This document shows, in pieces, positions 47,966-59,280 of a DNA stretch of 64,000 bases (position 1 is the stretch's first letter; each line of letters starts with the position of its first letter). The notes beneath the pieces were generated by a model that saw only the letters and a list, made by a program, of their open reading frames with translations, searched no databases and had not been told where the DNA came from. A program made the position numbers and the translations under genes. The DNA comes from Poecilobothrus nobilitatus (taxonomy: Eukaryota > Arthropoda > Insecta > Diptera > Dolichopodidae). The DNA is taken from positions 266,697,843-266,761,842 of the forward strand of contig OX352774.1 in NCBI GenBank assembly GCA_947095535.1, in the 5' to 3' direction.

Positions 47966-48689
47966 CAAAAAATGTAATTTTTTTTAGAGTTTTTTATCTT
48001 TTTAAGAAAAAATTTTAAAAATCAAGAAAAAGTGAAAATCTGAAGAAATTATACAACCCTATATAAATAAGAAATACTGTGTCAACCCTAAATAAATAAG
48101 AAATGTCGAAGTTAGAGGAGTCAAAGAACAGTAAATTTTTGATTTTTGAATTCTGTGAGCTCTTAATCAGGGAAAAGTACCAAAAAAGTTTCGGAGAACC
48201 AAAATCTTGCAAAATATTGCAGTACATAACGGTAAAATAACATACTAAAATATCTGTTATATAAAGCAAAAAGTGTGTTTGTTTCTTTATTTGTTTGCTA
48301 GTTTGTTTCTTTGTTTGTTTCTTTATTTGCTTGTTTGTTATTTATGCATTCCTACACGCTGTGCGCGATTGTAATCAATTTTATAGGAATATTATAAAAA
48401 CTAGACACTTATTTATATATATTAATAAATTTTATATAGGTACACTGAAGGTGCAGTTTTGTTTTGTTTCATATTCGAATGATTTAACAAAGTGGGGGTA
48501 TGATTTAACATGGAGGTAGGTTTTTGTGAGGATTTGGGAAAACAAAAATGTTGAATAAAAATGTTGAACAAACACCTTTAAATGAATATCTGGTGGGTAT
48601 TATAAAAAAAAAAATGTATTTAAAATGATTTTATTTTTATTTTACAATATTTTCTTTTTAATTTTTACTACAATTAATACTATTATATA
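47966..48689. other. AT-rich DNA with a (TTTG/TTTC)n simple repeat
   Basis: Simple repeat TTTGTTTCTTTATTTG and variants at about 48276-48340; a direct repeat CAACCCTA(T/A)ATAAATAAGAAAT near 48054 and 48083. No gene supported. Confidence 0.5.
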
Positions 48690-49015
48690 AATATTCTATT
48701 AAAGAGGAATACCGTGATTTTGAATCCAACTCTAAAATCTCTGCTAATTCAGAATCTCACATACATATATCCATACATGTGTATACATATTTAAATATTC
48801 TGGAAAAAGCGTAAAACTATAAATTTGAAACCAACTTTAAAATTCGTTGAATCCTCCGAAATATTTTTGTATATATGTACATATTTCAACAACAAATCAT
48901 TTAAAATAGTGCAGACTATCGCCCCCAAGCTCCCACCAAACAAATTATTGAAACCATTATTTTACATCCTAAAATTCTCCATCATTATATTTTTTGCATA
49001 CATATTTCGTGAATG
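48690..49015 (+). repeat. Family W fragment
   Basis: Units TTTTGAATCCAACTCTAAAA, AATTCAGAATCTCACATACA and ATATTCTGGAAAAAGCG, then ATATTTCAACAACAAA, all as in the right arm of W at 39950-40150. The plus-strand retrotransposon follows directly. Confidence 0.65.
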
Positions 49016-49037
49016 ATAAAATCTGATCTGTGTAATT

Positions 49038-49231
49038 AGCTTTTTCTGCCATCTAATTATAAAGATTTATATGATCTTTATCTCAGATATCACAAAAATA
49101 TAGGCTTCTCTGTTAAAGAGGTCGAAGAGGATCTTAAGGCTTATCGTAGTCATTTCAATAGCAACTTCTACAATCATTTGAATCAATCACGTGAGAGTTA
49201 TAACAAGTTTTTTCGTCCAAACTCTAAGTAA
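49038..49231 (+). pseudogene. C-terminal remnant of retrotransposon H ORF1
   Basis: An open frame without a start reads LPSNYKDLYDLYLRYHKNI, then FSVKEVEEDL and YNHLNQSRESYNKFF, and ends RPNSK-stop at 49229-49231. Its position just before ORF2 and its charged helical look fit the end of an ORF1 protein. No zinc knuckle remains in this part. An in-frame TAG precedes it, so the 5' truncation lies at about 49020-49037. Phase is the same as ORF2, with a 99-nt gap. Confidence 0.6.
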
Positions 49232-49330
49232 TTACTCAAGTTTCAACCAAACTTCAAATTTCATCTCTTTATCTAACGTTATTTACTCTAAAAAACCTCT
49301 CAAACTTTCAACAACATAAGCAACATTAAA

Positions 49331-52207
49331 ATGTTTTACCACAATTGTAGTGGTATGAGAGGCAAGCTCAAGAAGCTTTTTGTTGATGCCAAGTCGTGTA
49401 ATTTCAATGTATTAGTTATAACTGAAACATGGCTCAACGACTCGTTTACAAACGAGGAAATTCTTGATGGTAATTGGTCCATTTACAGAAAGGATCGTGA
49501 TTATCTATCTGCAAATTGTTCGCGAGGAGGTGGTGTTCTACTTGCTGTAAAGAATAACTTATCTAGTGTACCATTAATCACTGGTACACATCAATCCTTC
49601 GATCACCAATTTGTTAAAATAAAATTAGGTACAAATAATTTATACCTAGGTATTGTTTATTTCGCTCCGAACTCTGACAATTCCTCATATTCTAATTTTT
49701 ATAGTGTATATCACAATATTATTTCAGAAATGCATGAGGATGACTCAATTTTTGTGTTTGGCGATTTTAATCGTCCTTCTATTTCTTTTATCGTTGACGA
49801 CGTTGATAATTTGTTATTACCGGTTAACTTTCATGACGAAATTGACTTCGGTCTTATTAGCGAGTTCTACGGTAACGATTTACAACAAATTATCAGTTAT
49901 CCTAATAGTAATAATAAGTGGTTAGATCTTGCATTTTCAAATGCATATGATAGAGTGTCGGTTAAACTCGCTGATGATGTTGATAATCTCTTTACCAACT
50001 CTGCTCATCATAACGCACTTATTTTCGAGTTCTCCACTTCTATCCCACTCTTGGCCAAATCTTACAATAATGAAATTGTATACGATTTTTTTAATGCTGA
50101 CTATCAAAGTATTAATTATGCTTTGTCATTAATCACATGGGACGAACTGTTAGTTCAACAGGATATCAATTTACTAATCTCTATCTTTTACTCAAACCTG
50201 TTTGAAATTATTGATGCCTTTGTTCCTAAAATTCGCAAAACGCATAAAACAACAGAACCATGGTTAGATAGAGATCTTAGGAACTTGAGAAATCGGCGCA
50301 ATAAAATATACAAAAAACTTAAACATCATCAAGCACCATGCGACGACTTATTGAATATCTATAAGCAACTTGCAATTGAATTTAAACAAAAAGCCAATGC
50401 AGCATATGAAAACTATGTTACGGATATTGGCAACAAACTTGTTACTGATCCTAAAAAATTTTTTGATTTTGTTAACACTAAACGGAAATTATTTGGGTAT
50501 CCCAATTCAATGATATCAAAAGACAATGTGGTTTCTGATTGCCCAAAAGAAATTTGCAACTTCTTTTCTGATCATTTTCAACAAGTTTATCGCCCAACAG
50601 CACCAGTCACCACATCGACTAATTCCTTATCTAATAGCTCAAATTTGCTATTTACAGAGGTGTATCTTTCTGAAAATGATATTCTTAAAGCAATTTTAAG
50701 CCTTGATATAAAAAAGGGTGCTGGTCCGGACTTAATTCCTCCAATCTTTTTACATAATTGCTCTCACAGTCTAATCTTCCCTCTTCATTTTATTTTCAAT
50801 AAGTAACTTTCAATTGGGATTTTCCCACAAAAGTGGAAATCCTCCCACTTAACCCCTATTTTTAAAAAAGGGGATAGAGCATCGGTGGAAAATTATCGAG
50901 GTATAGCAATCCTTTCGACTATACCTAAATTATTTGAAAAAATTGTCGTTGATAGAATTACTCCTAACATAAATGCAAAACTAAATGAACAACAACATGG
51001 TTTCAGAAAAGGTCGTTCAACTACTACGAACCTGATGGTTTATACATCTGAAGTCCTGAATCAAATAGAGAAAGGGTACCAAGTTGATGCAATTTACACT
51101 GATTTTAGCAAAGCTTTTGATCGTGTAGATCACTTCACTTTGCTAAACAAACTATCAACTTTTAGCATTTCGGGTTCATTTCTTGAGTGGCTTAATTCTT
51201 ATCTTATAGAAAGAACTCAAAATGTTAAATTTCGTGATGTATTATCCAACACCATCCGGGTCACTTCCGGTGTACCGCAAGGCAGCCATTTAGGCCCGCT
51301 TCTTTTTAATGTTTTTATTTCAGATCTTTCGGAATATCTAAGCAATATACCTCACATTTCGTTTGCTGATGACCTAAAAATATATCAAGTTGTTAAAGAT
51401 AATTCTGATGCAGCTAAACTTCAATCAAGCTTATCAGTGTTACAAGCTTGGTGCACGTCAAATAAATTAGAACTCAACATACAGAAATGCAAGGTTATAA
51501 GCTTTACACGTAAACGGTCTTCTTTAATATATGACTACAAAATAGATAATGTAACTCTTGAAAGGGTGTTTAGCATTACTGATTTAGGAATTCTTCTCGA
51601 TAATAAACTTAATTATAATCTTCACCATGATCTAATAGTTTTAAAGGCTAATAAAATGTTAGGTTTCATTAAGAGAAGAGCTAAAGAATTTAGCAACTTA
51701 GCTGTGACTAAATCTCTTTGTTGTTCTCTAGTTCGATCTATCTTAGAATGCGGTAACATTGTGTGGGATCCAGCCTGTGCAGTTCATTCCAATAGAATCG
51801 AATCAATTCAAAAGCATTTTCTTTTATTTGCATTAAGGAATCAATATAACCCTTTTGATTTTGCTAATCTACCTAGTTACACTACAAGACTTAATTCATT
51901 AAACTTGCTTTCTTTATCTTTACGTAGACAACTATTGTCATCATGCTTTACTTTTGATATTTTGAATAATAGTATTTCTATCCAATCTCTTAATAACAAA
52001 TTTAGACTTAACGATAGTGTTAGGCAAACTAGAAATACTAAATTTTTAATGGACTACAAACGTAATACAGAGTACGGTAAAAATGAACCCATCAATAGAT
52101 GTTGTACTACTTTTAACAAAATTAGTCATCTCTATTCTACATCTATCTCCAGAAATACTTTCAAACACATTGTAAAACTGCATTTTTCCAATTTAATGAC
52201 CATTTAA
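49331..52207 (+). pseudogene. ORF2 of retrotransposon H: endonuclease + reverse transcriptase, one stop codon
   Basis: 958 sense-frame codons with a single internal TAA (50804-50806, codon 492). Endonuclease: residues 1-235, with N5, ITETWL (Glu32), the RGGG loop (65-68), GDFN (144-147), LDLAF (199-203) and a terminal HH (226-227). Linker: VPKIRKTHKTTEPW (about 290-305) and NRRNKIYKK. The RT starts at DILKAILSLDIKKGAGPDLI; after the stop it continues with NYRGIAILSTIPKLFEK, QQHGFRKGRST, YTDFSKAFDRVDH, SGVPQGSHLGPLLF and the catalytic FADDLKIY (51362-51385). The thumb and C-terminal part run to FKHIVKLHFSNL. All key residues seen are intact, so the copy is young. The stop lies between RT motifs and would yield an endonuclease without a working RT. 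The protein would nick target DNA and copy the element's RNA. The clade call rests on motif style. Confidence 0.9.
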
Positions 52208-52532
52208 TGAAGACATTTAATTCTTACTTAAGCAAAAAAAAATTTTTTTTTTTTTAATTATGATATAATTTTAAAAATAGCACATTTATTGTATTGCATT
52301 ATAATACAACTAATGTTTTTTATGTAGATCATTTTTTTTTGTACATTTTAATTAAAAAAATTAATTTTGTTTTTAATTTTACTTCTACGTAATAATAAGA
52401 TATTTATTTACATTTTTTTACATAAAATGTTAAATTGATTGTCATTATATGTATGTACATATCTGTACAAATATCATATTTCAATGTTTTTGTTAAAATG
52501 AAGTTGTTATTGTAGGTTGAATAAAAAATTCA

Positions 52533-52560
52533 TGATAACAATAATAATAATAATAAATTA
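52533..52560 (+). repeat. 3' tail of retrotransposon H
   Basis: ATGATAACAATAATAATAAT and further AAT units follow AATAAA (52520-52525) by 7 nt. Short tandem-repeat tails instead of poly(A) are usual for several non-LTR clades. Confidence 0.65.
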
Positions 52561-53099
52561 ACTTTTTTTATGATTTAAGTTATTATAAATTTAGTTTTAA
52601 GTCATTGTTTTGTTTAATTTTAATTATAAGCATTAATTTAAGAATTTTTTTTGTAACAACCTTGTTTTGGTTTTGTTTAATAAAATAAAATAAAAATAAA
52701 AATATACTAGGTAATTTTAAAAACATTAAATGTGAAAAAACATTATTTTTTTCGACAAAAATACCGGCTCCCAAAATAAATAATTTATTTAGAAAAACTA
52801 CTTAGTTTATTTCTTTATTTTAAACCTTTTATTTTTTTTTTAAAGCTAAATTTAAACTAAAATATATTTATTTAAAAATCTTAAAACTAACATTCAAAAT
52901 TATTGAACATTGATTATATAATTAGTTACAAAGAAAAAGAAGAAAAGGAAATTTATGTAATTTGATTCTTCAATGTGTTTAAGTAAATTTAAATTGGGTA
53001 ATTGTAAAAGGTTGCGTAAAAAAAGGTAATTATGAAAGAAATTATATTTTGTATTTTCGGAATTTGATTTTGTTGTTTCTTGAAAGAACCGTTTAGGTG
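52561..53099. other. AT-rich DNA without a gene
   Basis: A/T-rich, no readable frame. The frame at 52583-52774 (minus) is low-complexity. Confidence 0.55.
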
Positions 53100-53475
53100 A
53101 TCATTTTATTAATTGCATTTTTAGCACATTTTTCAATTTACCTATTAGTTTCATTCTGTTCGTCCGTCTGTTTACAAAACTTGTACACCATTTAAGATAG
53201 AATTTTTATTAAATTTTAACCATGCATACACATCCTAAAAAAATTGATGTTGTAGTATAACTTTTTTATTTAGCGCCATCGGTTTTGGAGCTACAGTTCC
53301 TCAAATTGTAAAAAAACACCTACTTTGAATGAGTATAACTTGAGTTTTGCTTTATATATTTTCATACTATAAAAACACCAAACGACAGGATTTTTTTTTT
53401 CTTTACCAATCAATATCAGAATTTTTTTAAATTTAGTAAATTAACTGTCAATGTGAACAAAACTAAACGCATGGT
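53100..53475 (-). mobile_element. Family X copy, partial
   Basis: Complement orientation: TTTTTAGCACATTTTTCAAT, then CTGTTCGTCCGTCTGTTTAC (GTCY tract, 53158-53175), AAACTTGTACACCATTTAAG, ATGTTGTAGTATAACTTTTT and GGAGCTACAGTTCCTCAAA. This parallels X copy 1 at 25310-25480. The 5' end is missing. Confidence 0.6.
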
Positions 53476-53924
53476 GATTAAGGCTGGATGCAAAATAAAA
53501 TATTGCGTGCTGAATATGATATAATACAATAGATTTGCAAAAAAAATCTCAATGGTCAATGCGGAAACACAAATGAAATAAAATTTGGAAAGTTCAACTT
53601 AAATTGAAGAGTATTAAATAATATACATAAGAATAAAAACAAACAGAGTCAGTAATTAAAAAAATAACAAATAGAGTCAATTACACCACAAATATTATAG
53701 ATCCATTTATTTTAGTAAAATAATAATAAATTTATAAGATAAAATTCTTCATTATGGCTTCATTAGCCATATAATTGCGAAACAAAGCCATAAGGCTTTG
53801 TTTCCTCTTTAAAAATGAAATCGTATTTGTTCAAAAAGAAGATAACAGATAACAGGTACTAAAACAATCGACCCCGTTTTAGAAAGGTGGAAAGAAGACA
53901 AGTTAAGAGGATTCTATACATATT
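53476..53924. other. AT-rich DNA with two adjacent hairpins
   Basis: No gene. GAAACAAAGCC, loop ATAA, GGCTTTGTTTC forms a perfect 11-bp hairpin (53779-53804), preceded by ATGGCT...AGCCAT (53755-53770). Confidence 0.5.
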
Positions 53925-54245
53925 CTATAAAAGATGTATAACTCTGATTTTGTAACTAACTCTATAGTCTCTACTAATACGGAATCTCACATATACATTA
54001 CAACATATGTATTTATAATATTCTGTAAAAGCCGAATAACCCTGATTTTGAATCTTGCTCTAAAATCCCCCATAATTCATAATCTCATGTGTACATATAT
54101 TAAAACTATTCTGGAAAAGGCGTATAACCCTACTTTTGAATCTAAAATCCCTCCAGATTCGAAGTCTGGCATATACATAATATACATATTCTGGAAAAGC
54201 GGGAAACCTTGATTTTGAATCCAATTGTATGTCCATACAATATAC
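53925..54245 (+). repeat. Family W tandem units
   Basis: Four diverged units of about 80-95 bp, each with CCTGATTTTGAATC-type and ATATTCTGGAAAAGCGG-type blocks, starting near 53938, 54029, 54124 and 54204. The 92-codon open frame across it is a repeat by-product. Confidence 0.65.
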
Positions 54246-54324
54246 CTATCTTCCATAAATAAATTAAATTTTGTAATTCGTTTTTAAACAATAATTATTT
54301 TCAGTGAATGGGGGCTACCACCCC

Positions 54325-54765
54325 CGAAATAAGTTTTATGCCAGCGACTGCTGCAAAAGTTGATTAATTTAGAGCAGAAGATTCAAGTAGCTATATCGTA
54401 TAACTTCTTTTTAATATGATATAACTAAGTTCCTGGATAAAGCTGGATATTTAAAATTTCTAAAAAGAGGTCAAGTTTTATATCAATGACTTCTGGATAA
54501 TTTGGTTATTCTAACGCAAGATCCAAAGATAACCAAAACTAACGCATAAAGATTTATCCTTAATTAAATTGAACTTCGAAATTTTGTAAATAATGGTCAA
54601 GTTTTATGGCACTTCTGTAAAGTTTGGCCCAGCAAGTGCCACACTACTGCGAATTTATATAAATATGCCTTGATACTTAATTAGGTCAGAGATCTAAAAA
54701 AGTGGATTCAATTTTATGGAAAGAGTACATATACGAGTATTATGTTCATACGAGTATCCACTTAC
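54325..54765 (-). mobile_element. Family Y copy, partial and diverged
   Basis: Reverse orientation: AAGTTTTATATCAATGACTT, CTGGATAATTTGGTTATTCT and GGTCAAGTTTTATGGC units, ending in ATGTTCATACGAGTATCCAC, a degraded complement of the Y start GATACCCGTATGAACGTAAT. The outermost AACAAGGAAGAG is lost. Confidence 0.6.
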
Positions 54766-55597
54766 TCCTATCTTTTCTATTATTTATCGTTGCCTAAAAA
54801 CTTTGAAAAATAGTTTTCTTATTAAATTGTACAAATTTATTTTTCAGCCATTAGATGTGATTTGCAAGGCATAATAACATATAAATATTCAAAAGCGTGA
54901 TGTATAAAATTTTATTCGGAATCATAATGGCCCCCATTCGGAAGCATCTCCGAGAATATTTATTATAAATTATATTTTATTACCCAAAGATATTTCTAAG
55001 AGATTATACAATTTATTACATTTCAATATAAAATATCAAACAGTATTTCATATAAGAAAAATTAAAACAGAGTAGCTTAAGGGTGATGTTAATCACATAA
55101 TTCTAAGCATAATATTATTAAATTATGTAAATTTCAATTTTTTTCAAAAATTCCTTAGATTGTAGAATAAACATATACTTTTTTGAATTTCAATTACTGT
55201 AACTTTACATTTAATGGACGTAATTTTTAAGAAATTATTTTTTATTATTATATAGAATTTTTTATTATTACAAACAATTAATAGCAAAAATCACTTTGAT
55301 GTTTTCCTTTTAAGAATATTAAAATTAAAAAACCTAATTAATATGTCTAAATAACGAAATTAAAAGATTTTTACAAAATTTATTAAAGTTATCTGTATGT
55401 AAAAGTCATAATTTAATTAATAATAAAAATAAATTGTTAATAACAAAAATTGTTTTGTGATTGAAATGAAAATGTGTTTAATTTAATTAAAAAAGAATCC
55501 AAGGTATGTAAGGTATAAAAAAATTATATACATATATTTAGTATATAAGTCTTTTAACAATATTGTTTTTTATTATTTTTTAAATTTAGTTTTTATT
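54766..55597. other. AT-rich DNA without a gene
   Basis: Nothing recognised. Slightly GC-richer spot GAATCATAATGGCCCCCATT near 54930. Confidence 0.5.
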
Positions 55598-57106
55598 AGG
55601 CACGAGCTGTTAGTACAACTGGATATTGATTCAAAAATCTCTATTTTTAATATAAAAATATTTGATATAATAAAATCCTCTGTGCCAAAAATTCATAAAA
55701 AGAGCAAGACAACAGAACATTGGTTCGACAGAAAACTTAGGACATTGCGTAACGAACACAACAAACTGTACAAAAAAATCAAAATAATAGAGAAGTCTAA
55801 TATCAGCTGGTTGAATATGCACAAGGATCTTGTATTTGAATTTGAACATAAAACAAACTTAGCATACGATAATTATGTCACCGATATCAGCAACAAATTA
55901 AATACAGATTTCAACAATTGTTTTGACTTTATTAATATTAAACGTTACAGCTATCCAAACTTAATGTCGAATGACAACACTTCCTCTCATTGTCCTAATG
56001 TAATTTGTAATTTCTTTGCTGATTGTTTTCAATAAGTTTAGTCCACATGAATCTTATAGAAATTTTGTCTTTTCAAATCGAACAAATAACACAAATTATT
56101 CAATTATTACTGATTTATATCTTAACGAAAATGAAATATTGCAAGCAATCACTAAGATGAGGTAATAAAAGGAAGGATCTGACCCAATCGTAACAGACTT
56201 TTTTACACAGTTGTGTCAGTTCAATGACTTATCCGCTTCATCTAATTTTAAATAAATCACTTTTTTCGAGTAATTTCTCTTATGCGTGAAAATTCTGTTG
56301 TTTAATCCTAATTGATAAAAAAGGCGATAAAGTACACTTCAAAAACTACCGTGGTATAGGTAGAGCTACCCTATCGACTATACCTAAATTGTTCAAAATA
56401 ATGTTGAACAAAATTACATGCAACATAAACAAAAAATTAAATGAACAATAACATTATTTCAGAAAAGATCGTTCTACCCCAACAAATCTTTTGGCTTGTA
56501 CATGTGAAATCATAGTATTTTGGTTAACAAAATATTTGCATTAGGTATTTTGGGTACATTTCTTGCATGGCCTTACTCTAACCTCACAAACAGAACTCAA
56601 AATATTAAATTCCAGCTTTTTTATCAAACACAATTAATATTACTTCAGGAGTACTACTACTAGGTCCATTCCTGTTTAACATAATCATTTCATATTCATT
56701 TTACCTTTCCCCCAAATTGGTAAATGTATCACATATTGCATTTGCCACGTTATTATAAAAATAGTTCTGATGTTGCATTACTTCAGTCAAACCTACATTC
56801 TCTAACAGAACGGTACTTTCCAACAAGTTATAGCTTAAGATTTAATAGCTCTCTACCGTTTTTCAATACGTTATTTACGGTAACATTATTTGGGATCAAA
56901 TACATTTCGATAAAATAGGATTCGTTCAAAAACAATTTCTAGAAATCAATATAATCCTATTAACTATTCAATTCTAACTAATTGTATTGTAAGACTAAAT
57001 TCATTGAACATATTAACTTTATCTTTACACATTTACACATTTTGTTTTACTTTTGACGTCTTTAGTAAAAACTATGATGTTCAATTTCCGAAAGATAAAT
57101 TTAAAT
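55598..57106 (+). pseudogene. Decayed relative of retrotransposon H (ORF2 fragment)
   Basis: Begins inside ORF2 at RHELLVQLDID, which corresponds to DELLVQQDIN in H (about residue 272). It runs through SVPKIHKKSKTTEHWFDRK and FDFINIKR to CNFFADCFQ-stop (56033-56035). RT pieces follow in broken frames: LYLNENEILQAI (about 56118), a YRG...LSTIPKLF block (about 56347-56395), FRKDRSTPTNLL (about 56459), an internal deletion removing the YTDFSKAF motif, a SGV..LLGPFLF remnant (about 56647-56680) and a changed catalytic region (HIAFATLL). It ends at KDKFKLN (57089-57107), exactly where a Y element begins. There are many stops. It is clearly the same family as H but much older. Confidence 0.8.
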
Positions 57107-57108
57107 TA

Positions 57109-57412
57109 AACAAGGAAGAGTGCAGTTGAGTAGACTGTGTCAACTCTGGGATACGCGAATGAACATAATATATGCTGTTTCCATAAAACTTGATCATCTT
57201 TTACAAAATTTCAGATATTTTATCTAAGTATCGAGATATATTTATGTAAATCTTGAATTTATATGACAGCTACTCGAACCTGTTGCCCCAAACCAAGCAC
57301 ATTTTACAAAAGTTATTGACATAAAACTTGATCATCTTTTATAAGATTTCAGATTCGCTAGCCTAATTAAGTTCCCAGAAGTGCAAATTTTACAGAAGTT
57401 GTTAGCATGCAC
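57109..57412 (+). mobile_element. Family Y copy, 5' part
   Basis: Begins AACAAGGAAGAGTGCAGTTG and GTCAACTCTGGGATACGCGA, then ATAATATATGCTGTTTCCAT and two units with CATAAAACTTGATCATCTTT. It is truncated in the third unit. It lies directly on the end of the decayed H relative, so Y inserted into or replaced its 3' part. The 5' 80 bp are nearly identical to the copy at 60735. Confidence 0.75.
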
Positions 57413-57985
57413 ATAATATTATGTAGTGATCAACCCGCAGCCGATTATAAATATCGTAGCTTTTTTAATAACCTTAAAAAGAAAAAATCCTTATGAAAAA
57501 TAAAAAGAAGTTTATTTTGTTTATTATTTTTATAAACTAGATTCATAGTATAGAGCCGTATTTATTAGTACCCAATAACATCTTATCGTTAGCTAAGTGA
57601 AAAACAAAAAACAATAAAATTAATTTTTCGAGTAGAAAATTGTACATTATTTTATTATTGCACATTTTTACTTAAGTCTTATATTTATTTGTTAATTAAC
57701 TCAAACTATTTTCATAACAAAAATGGGAAAGAGTGTATAGTTGGATGTTACAACTCAATACGAAAATTTAAAACATCTGATTAAATATAATAATTTTAAA
57801 GATGTATGACAGTTACTCGATCAAACTTTACAGAAATGCAATAAAACTTGTTCATCTTTTACAAAATTTGATAGATCTAGCTGTATTAAGTACCAAGATA
57901 TGAGGATATAAACTTCGCAGCTACCAGAACCTTTGTCTCGAATATGTCGTTTAAACTTGTTCAATTTGAGCGATCAAACTTGTTC
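57413..57985. other. AT-rich DNA with a Y fragment
   Basis: Mostly A/T-rich. At about 57785-57950 a diverged Y piece is visible (ATAAAACTTGTTCATCTTTT, CTAGCTGTATTAAGTACCAA, GCTACCAGAACCTTTG). No gene. Confidence 0.5.
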
Positions 57986-59048
57986 AATTTTGACGAATTA
58001 GTTCTTAAAATGAAAGATATTATAAATATTAACACGCAAATTACTCTAATTAAAAAAAATAACAAAAAAAGGCTTGGATCACTCAAGAAATCCTAAGTGA
58101 AATGAAAATAAGAGATTCACTGTTTAAATTTAAAAAAAAATACCCAAATGATTCCCATACGGAAATATTATACAAAAAACACAAACTTTTAGTTAAAACT
58201 TTATTAATCGAGGCAAAAAAAAAAAATTTTTCTAATTTAATTATTAACAACTCCAATAATAGTAAGAAGCTTTGGGATTGCTATAAACATATTATGTTTA
58301 ATTCCAATATTGTTAATGAAAAACAAACAATAAAAATAATACATCACAACTCCATGATACTAGAACGCGAAAATGATATTGCCACCGCCTTTAACGAGTA
58401 TTTTTCGAATATTACAAAGGAAATAAATATTCCAATTGATAGCATTGATCTTAATTATATAAACAAATTCAGAAGAATTATCTATACAAATTTCGACCTC
58501 TATCTTACTAATTTAGAAGAAATATCTAAAATTATTCAATCTCTGAATTCGGCAGCTGCCACGGGATACGATAACATTTCAACCAAATTAATAAAACGAT
58601 TTTCGCACCGTTTAGCTCCTACTTTAGTCACTTTTATTAATAATGCACTTCAATCTAATACTTATCCAAATTCATTAAAAACAGCTATCATTACACCCGT
58701 GTACAAAGGTGGATTAGCAACCGACTGTTCGAATTATCGTCCAATCTCTGTATTATCTGGCTTGTCAAAAATTTTTGAAAAAATCATTCAAAATAGACTT
58801 AACATTTTTATTAAAAATAATTCTATACTAAGTGAAAAACAGTTTGGTTTTGAAGAAAAATCAAATACTACAGCTGCCTGTCTCTTTTTAAATGACTTTA
58901 TCTCAAAAAATATTGATAATGGTAAATTCGTTAGTTGTGTATTTCTTGATATAAAAAAAGCCTTTGATTGCGTTGACCACGGTATTCTTCTATCAAAATT
59001 AAAGAAATTAAATTTCACATCGGGTCAGTTAAAAAAAAAAAAAAAAAA
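57986..59048 (+). pseudogene. Decayed non-LTR retrotransposon C: linker and first half of RT
   Basis: Starts at NFDELVLKMKDIININTQI. After a frameshift in an A-run comes AWITQEILSEMKIRDSLF (about 58071-58124), then a 300-codon open stretch: KKLWDCYKHIM (about 58265), SLNSAAATGYDNISTKLIK (about 58541), ITPVYKGG and NYRPISVLSGLSKIFEK (about 58690-58790), EKQFGFEEKSNTT (about 58835) and VFLDIKKAFDCVDHGILLSKL (about 58938). It breaks off in A-runs at 59031-59048 before the YADD box, so the catalytic centre is gone. It resembles element A (minus, 2499-4478) and the element at 62847 rather than H. The open frame continues to 59259, but that last part is unrelated AT-rich and Y sequence. Confidence 0.8.
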
Positions 59049-59227
59049 TTTATTATCATTTACATTCAAATCATGTAGATTTCATTTATATATAAATAAA
59101 GAAAAAAAAAAAAAAAACTGGCCTTTATATAAAAATTACATTGTAAAAATTTCAAAATCATTATTTTTGCCGAATTCAATTATAAGCAATAATATATTAT
59201 ATTCTTTTCAATATCTATTTTGTGTCA

Positions 59228-59280
59228 TAAACGTAATGGCAAATTTATTATGTCCTTGAACTTGTTCTTATGGATATAAT
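59228..59280 (+). repeat. Family Y 3'-end fragment
   Basis: AAACGTAATGGCAAATTTAT, TATGTCCTTGAACTTGTTC and ATGGATATAATAAA correspond to the Y terminal region seen at 36450-36490 and, inverted, at 40241-40295. Confidence 0.5.

Larger units (their letters stand above)
49020..52560 (+). mobile_element. CR1/Jockey-type non-LTR retrotransposon H, nearly intact ORF2
   Basis: About 3.5 kb: remnant of ORF1 (49038-49231), a 99-nt spacer, ORF2 (49331-52207), a 3' untranslated region and a tail of ATA/AAT repeats (52533-52560). An AATAAA lies at 52520-52525. The 5' end is truncated within ORF1, the usual result of incomplete reverse transcription. It sits beside a W fragment. It is by far the best-preserved retrotransposon here, and its decayed relatives are at 55598-57106 and possibly 4484-6961. 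Confidence 0.85.

Noticed and set aside
49653..50132. Two out-of-phase frames inside ORF2 of element H
   Set aside because: Shadows of the endonuclease frame with hydrophobic, unrecognisable products.
53779..53804. Intrinsic terminator
   Set aside because: A bacterial-style hairpin has no such role in a eukaryotic genome, and no T-run follows in a meaningful position.
59050..59259. Extension of the RT frame of element C to 385 codons
   Set aside because: After 59048 the frame runs through A-runs, AT-rich DNA and a Y end; the open frame is accidental.
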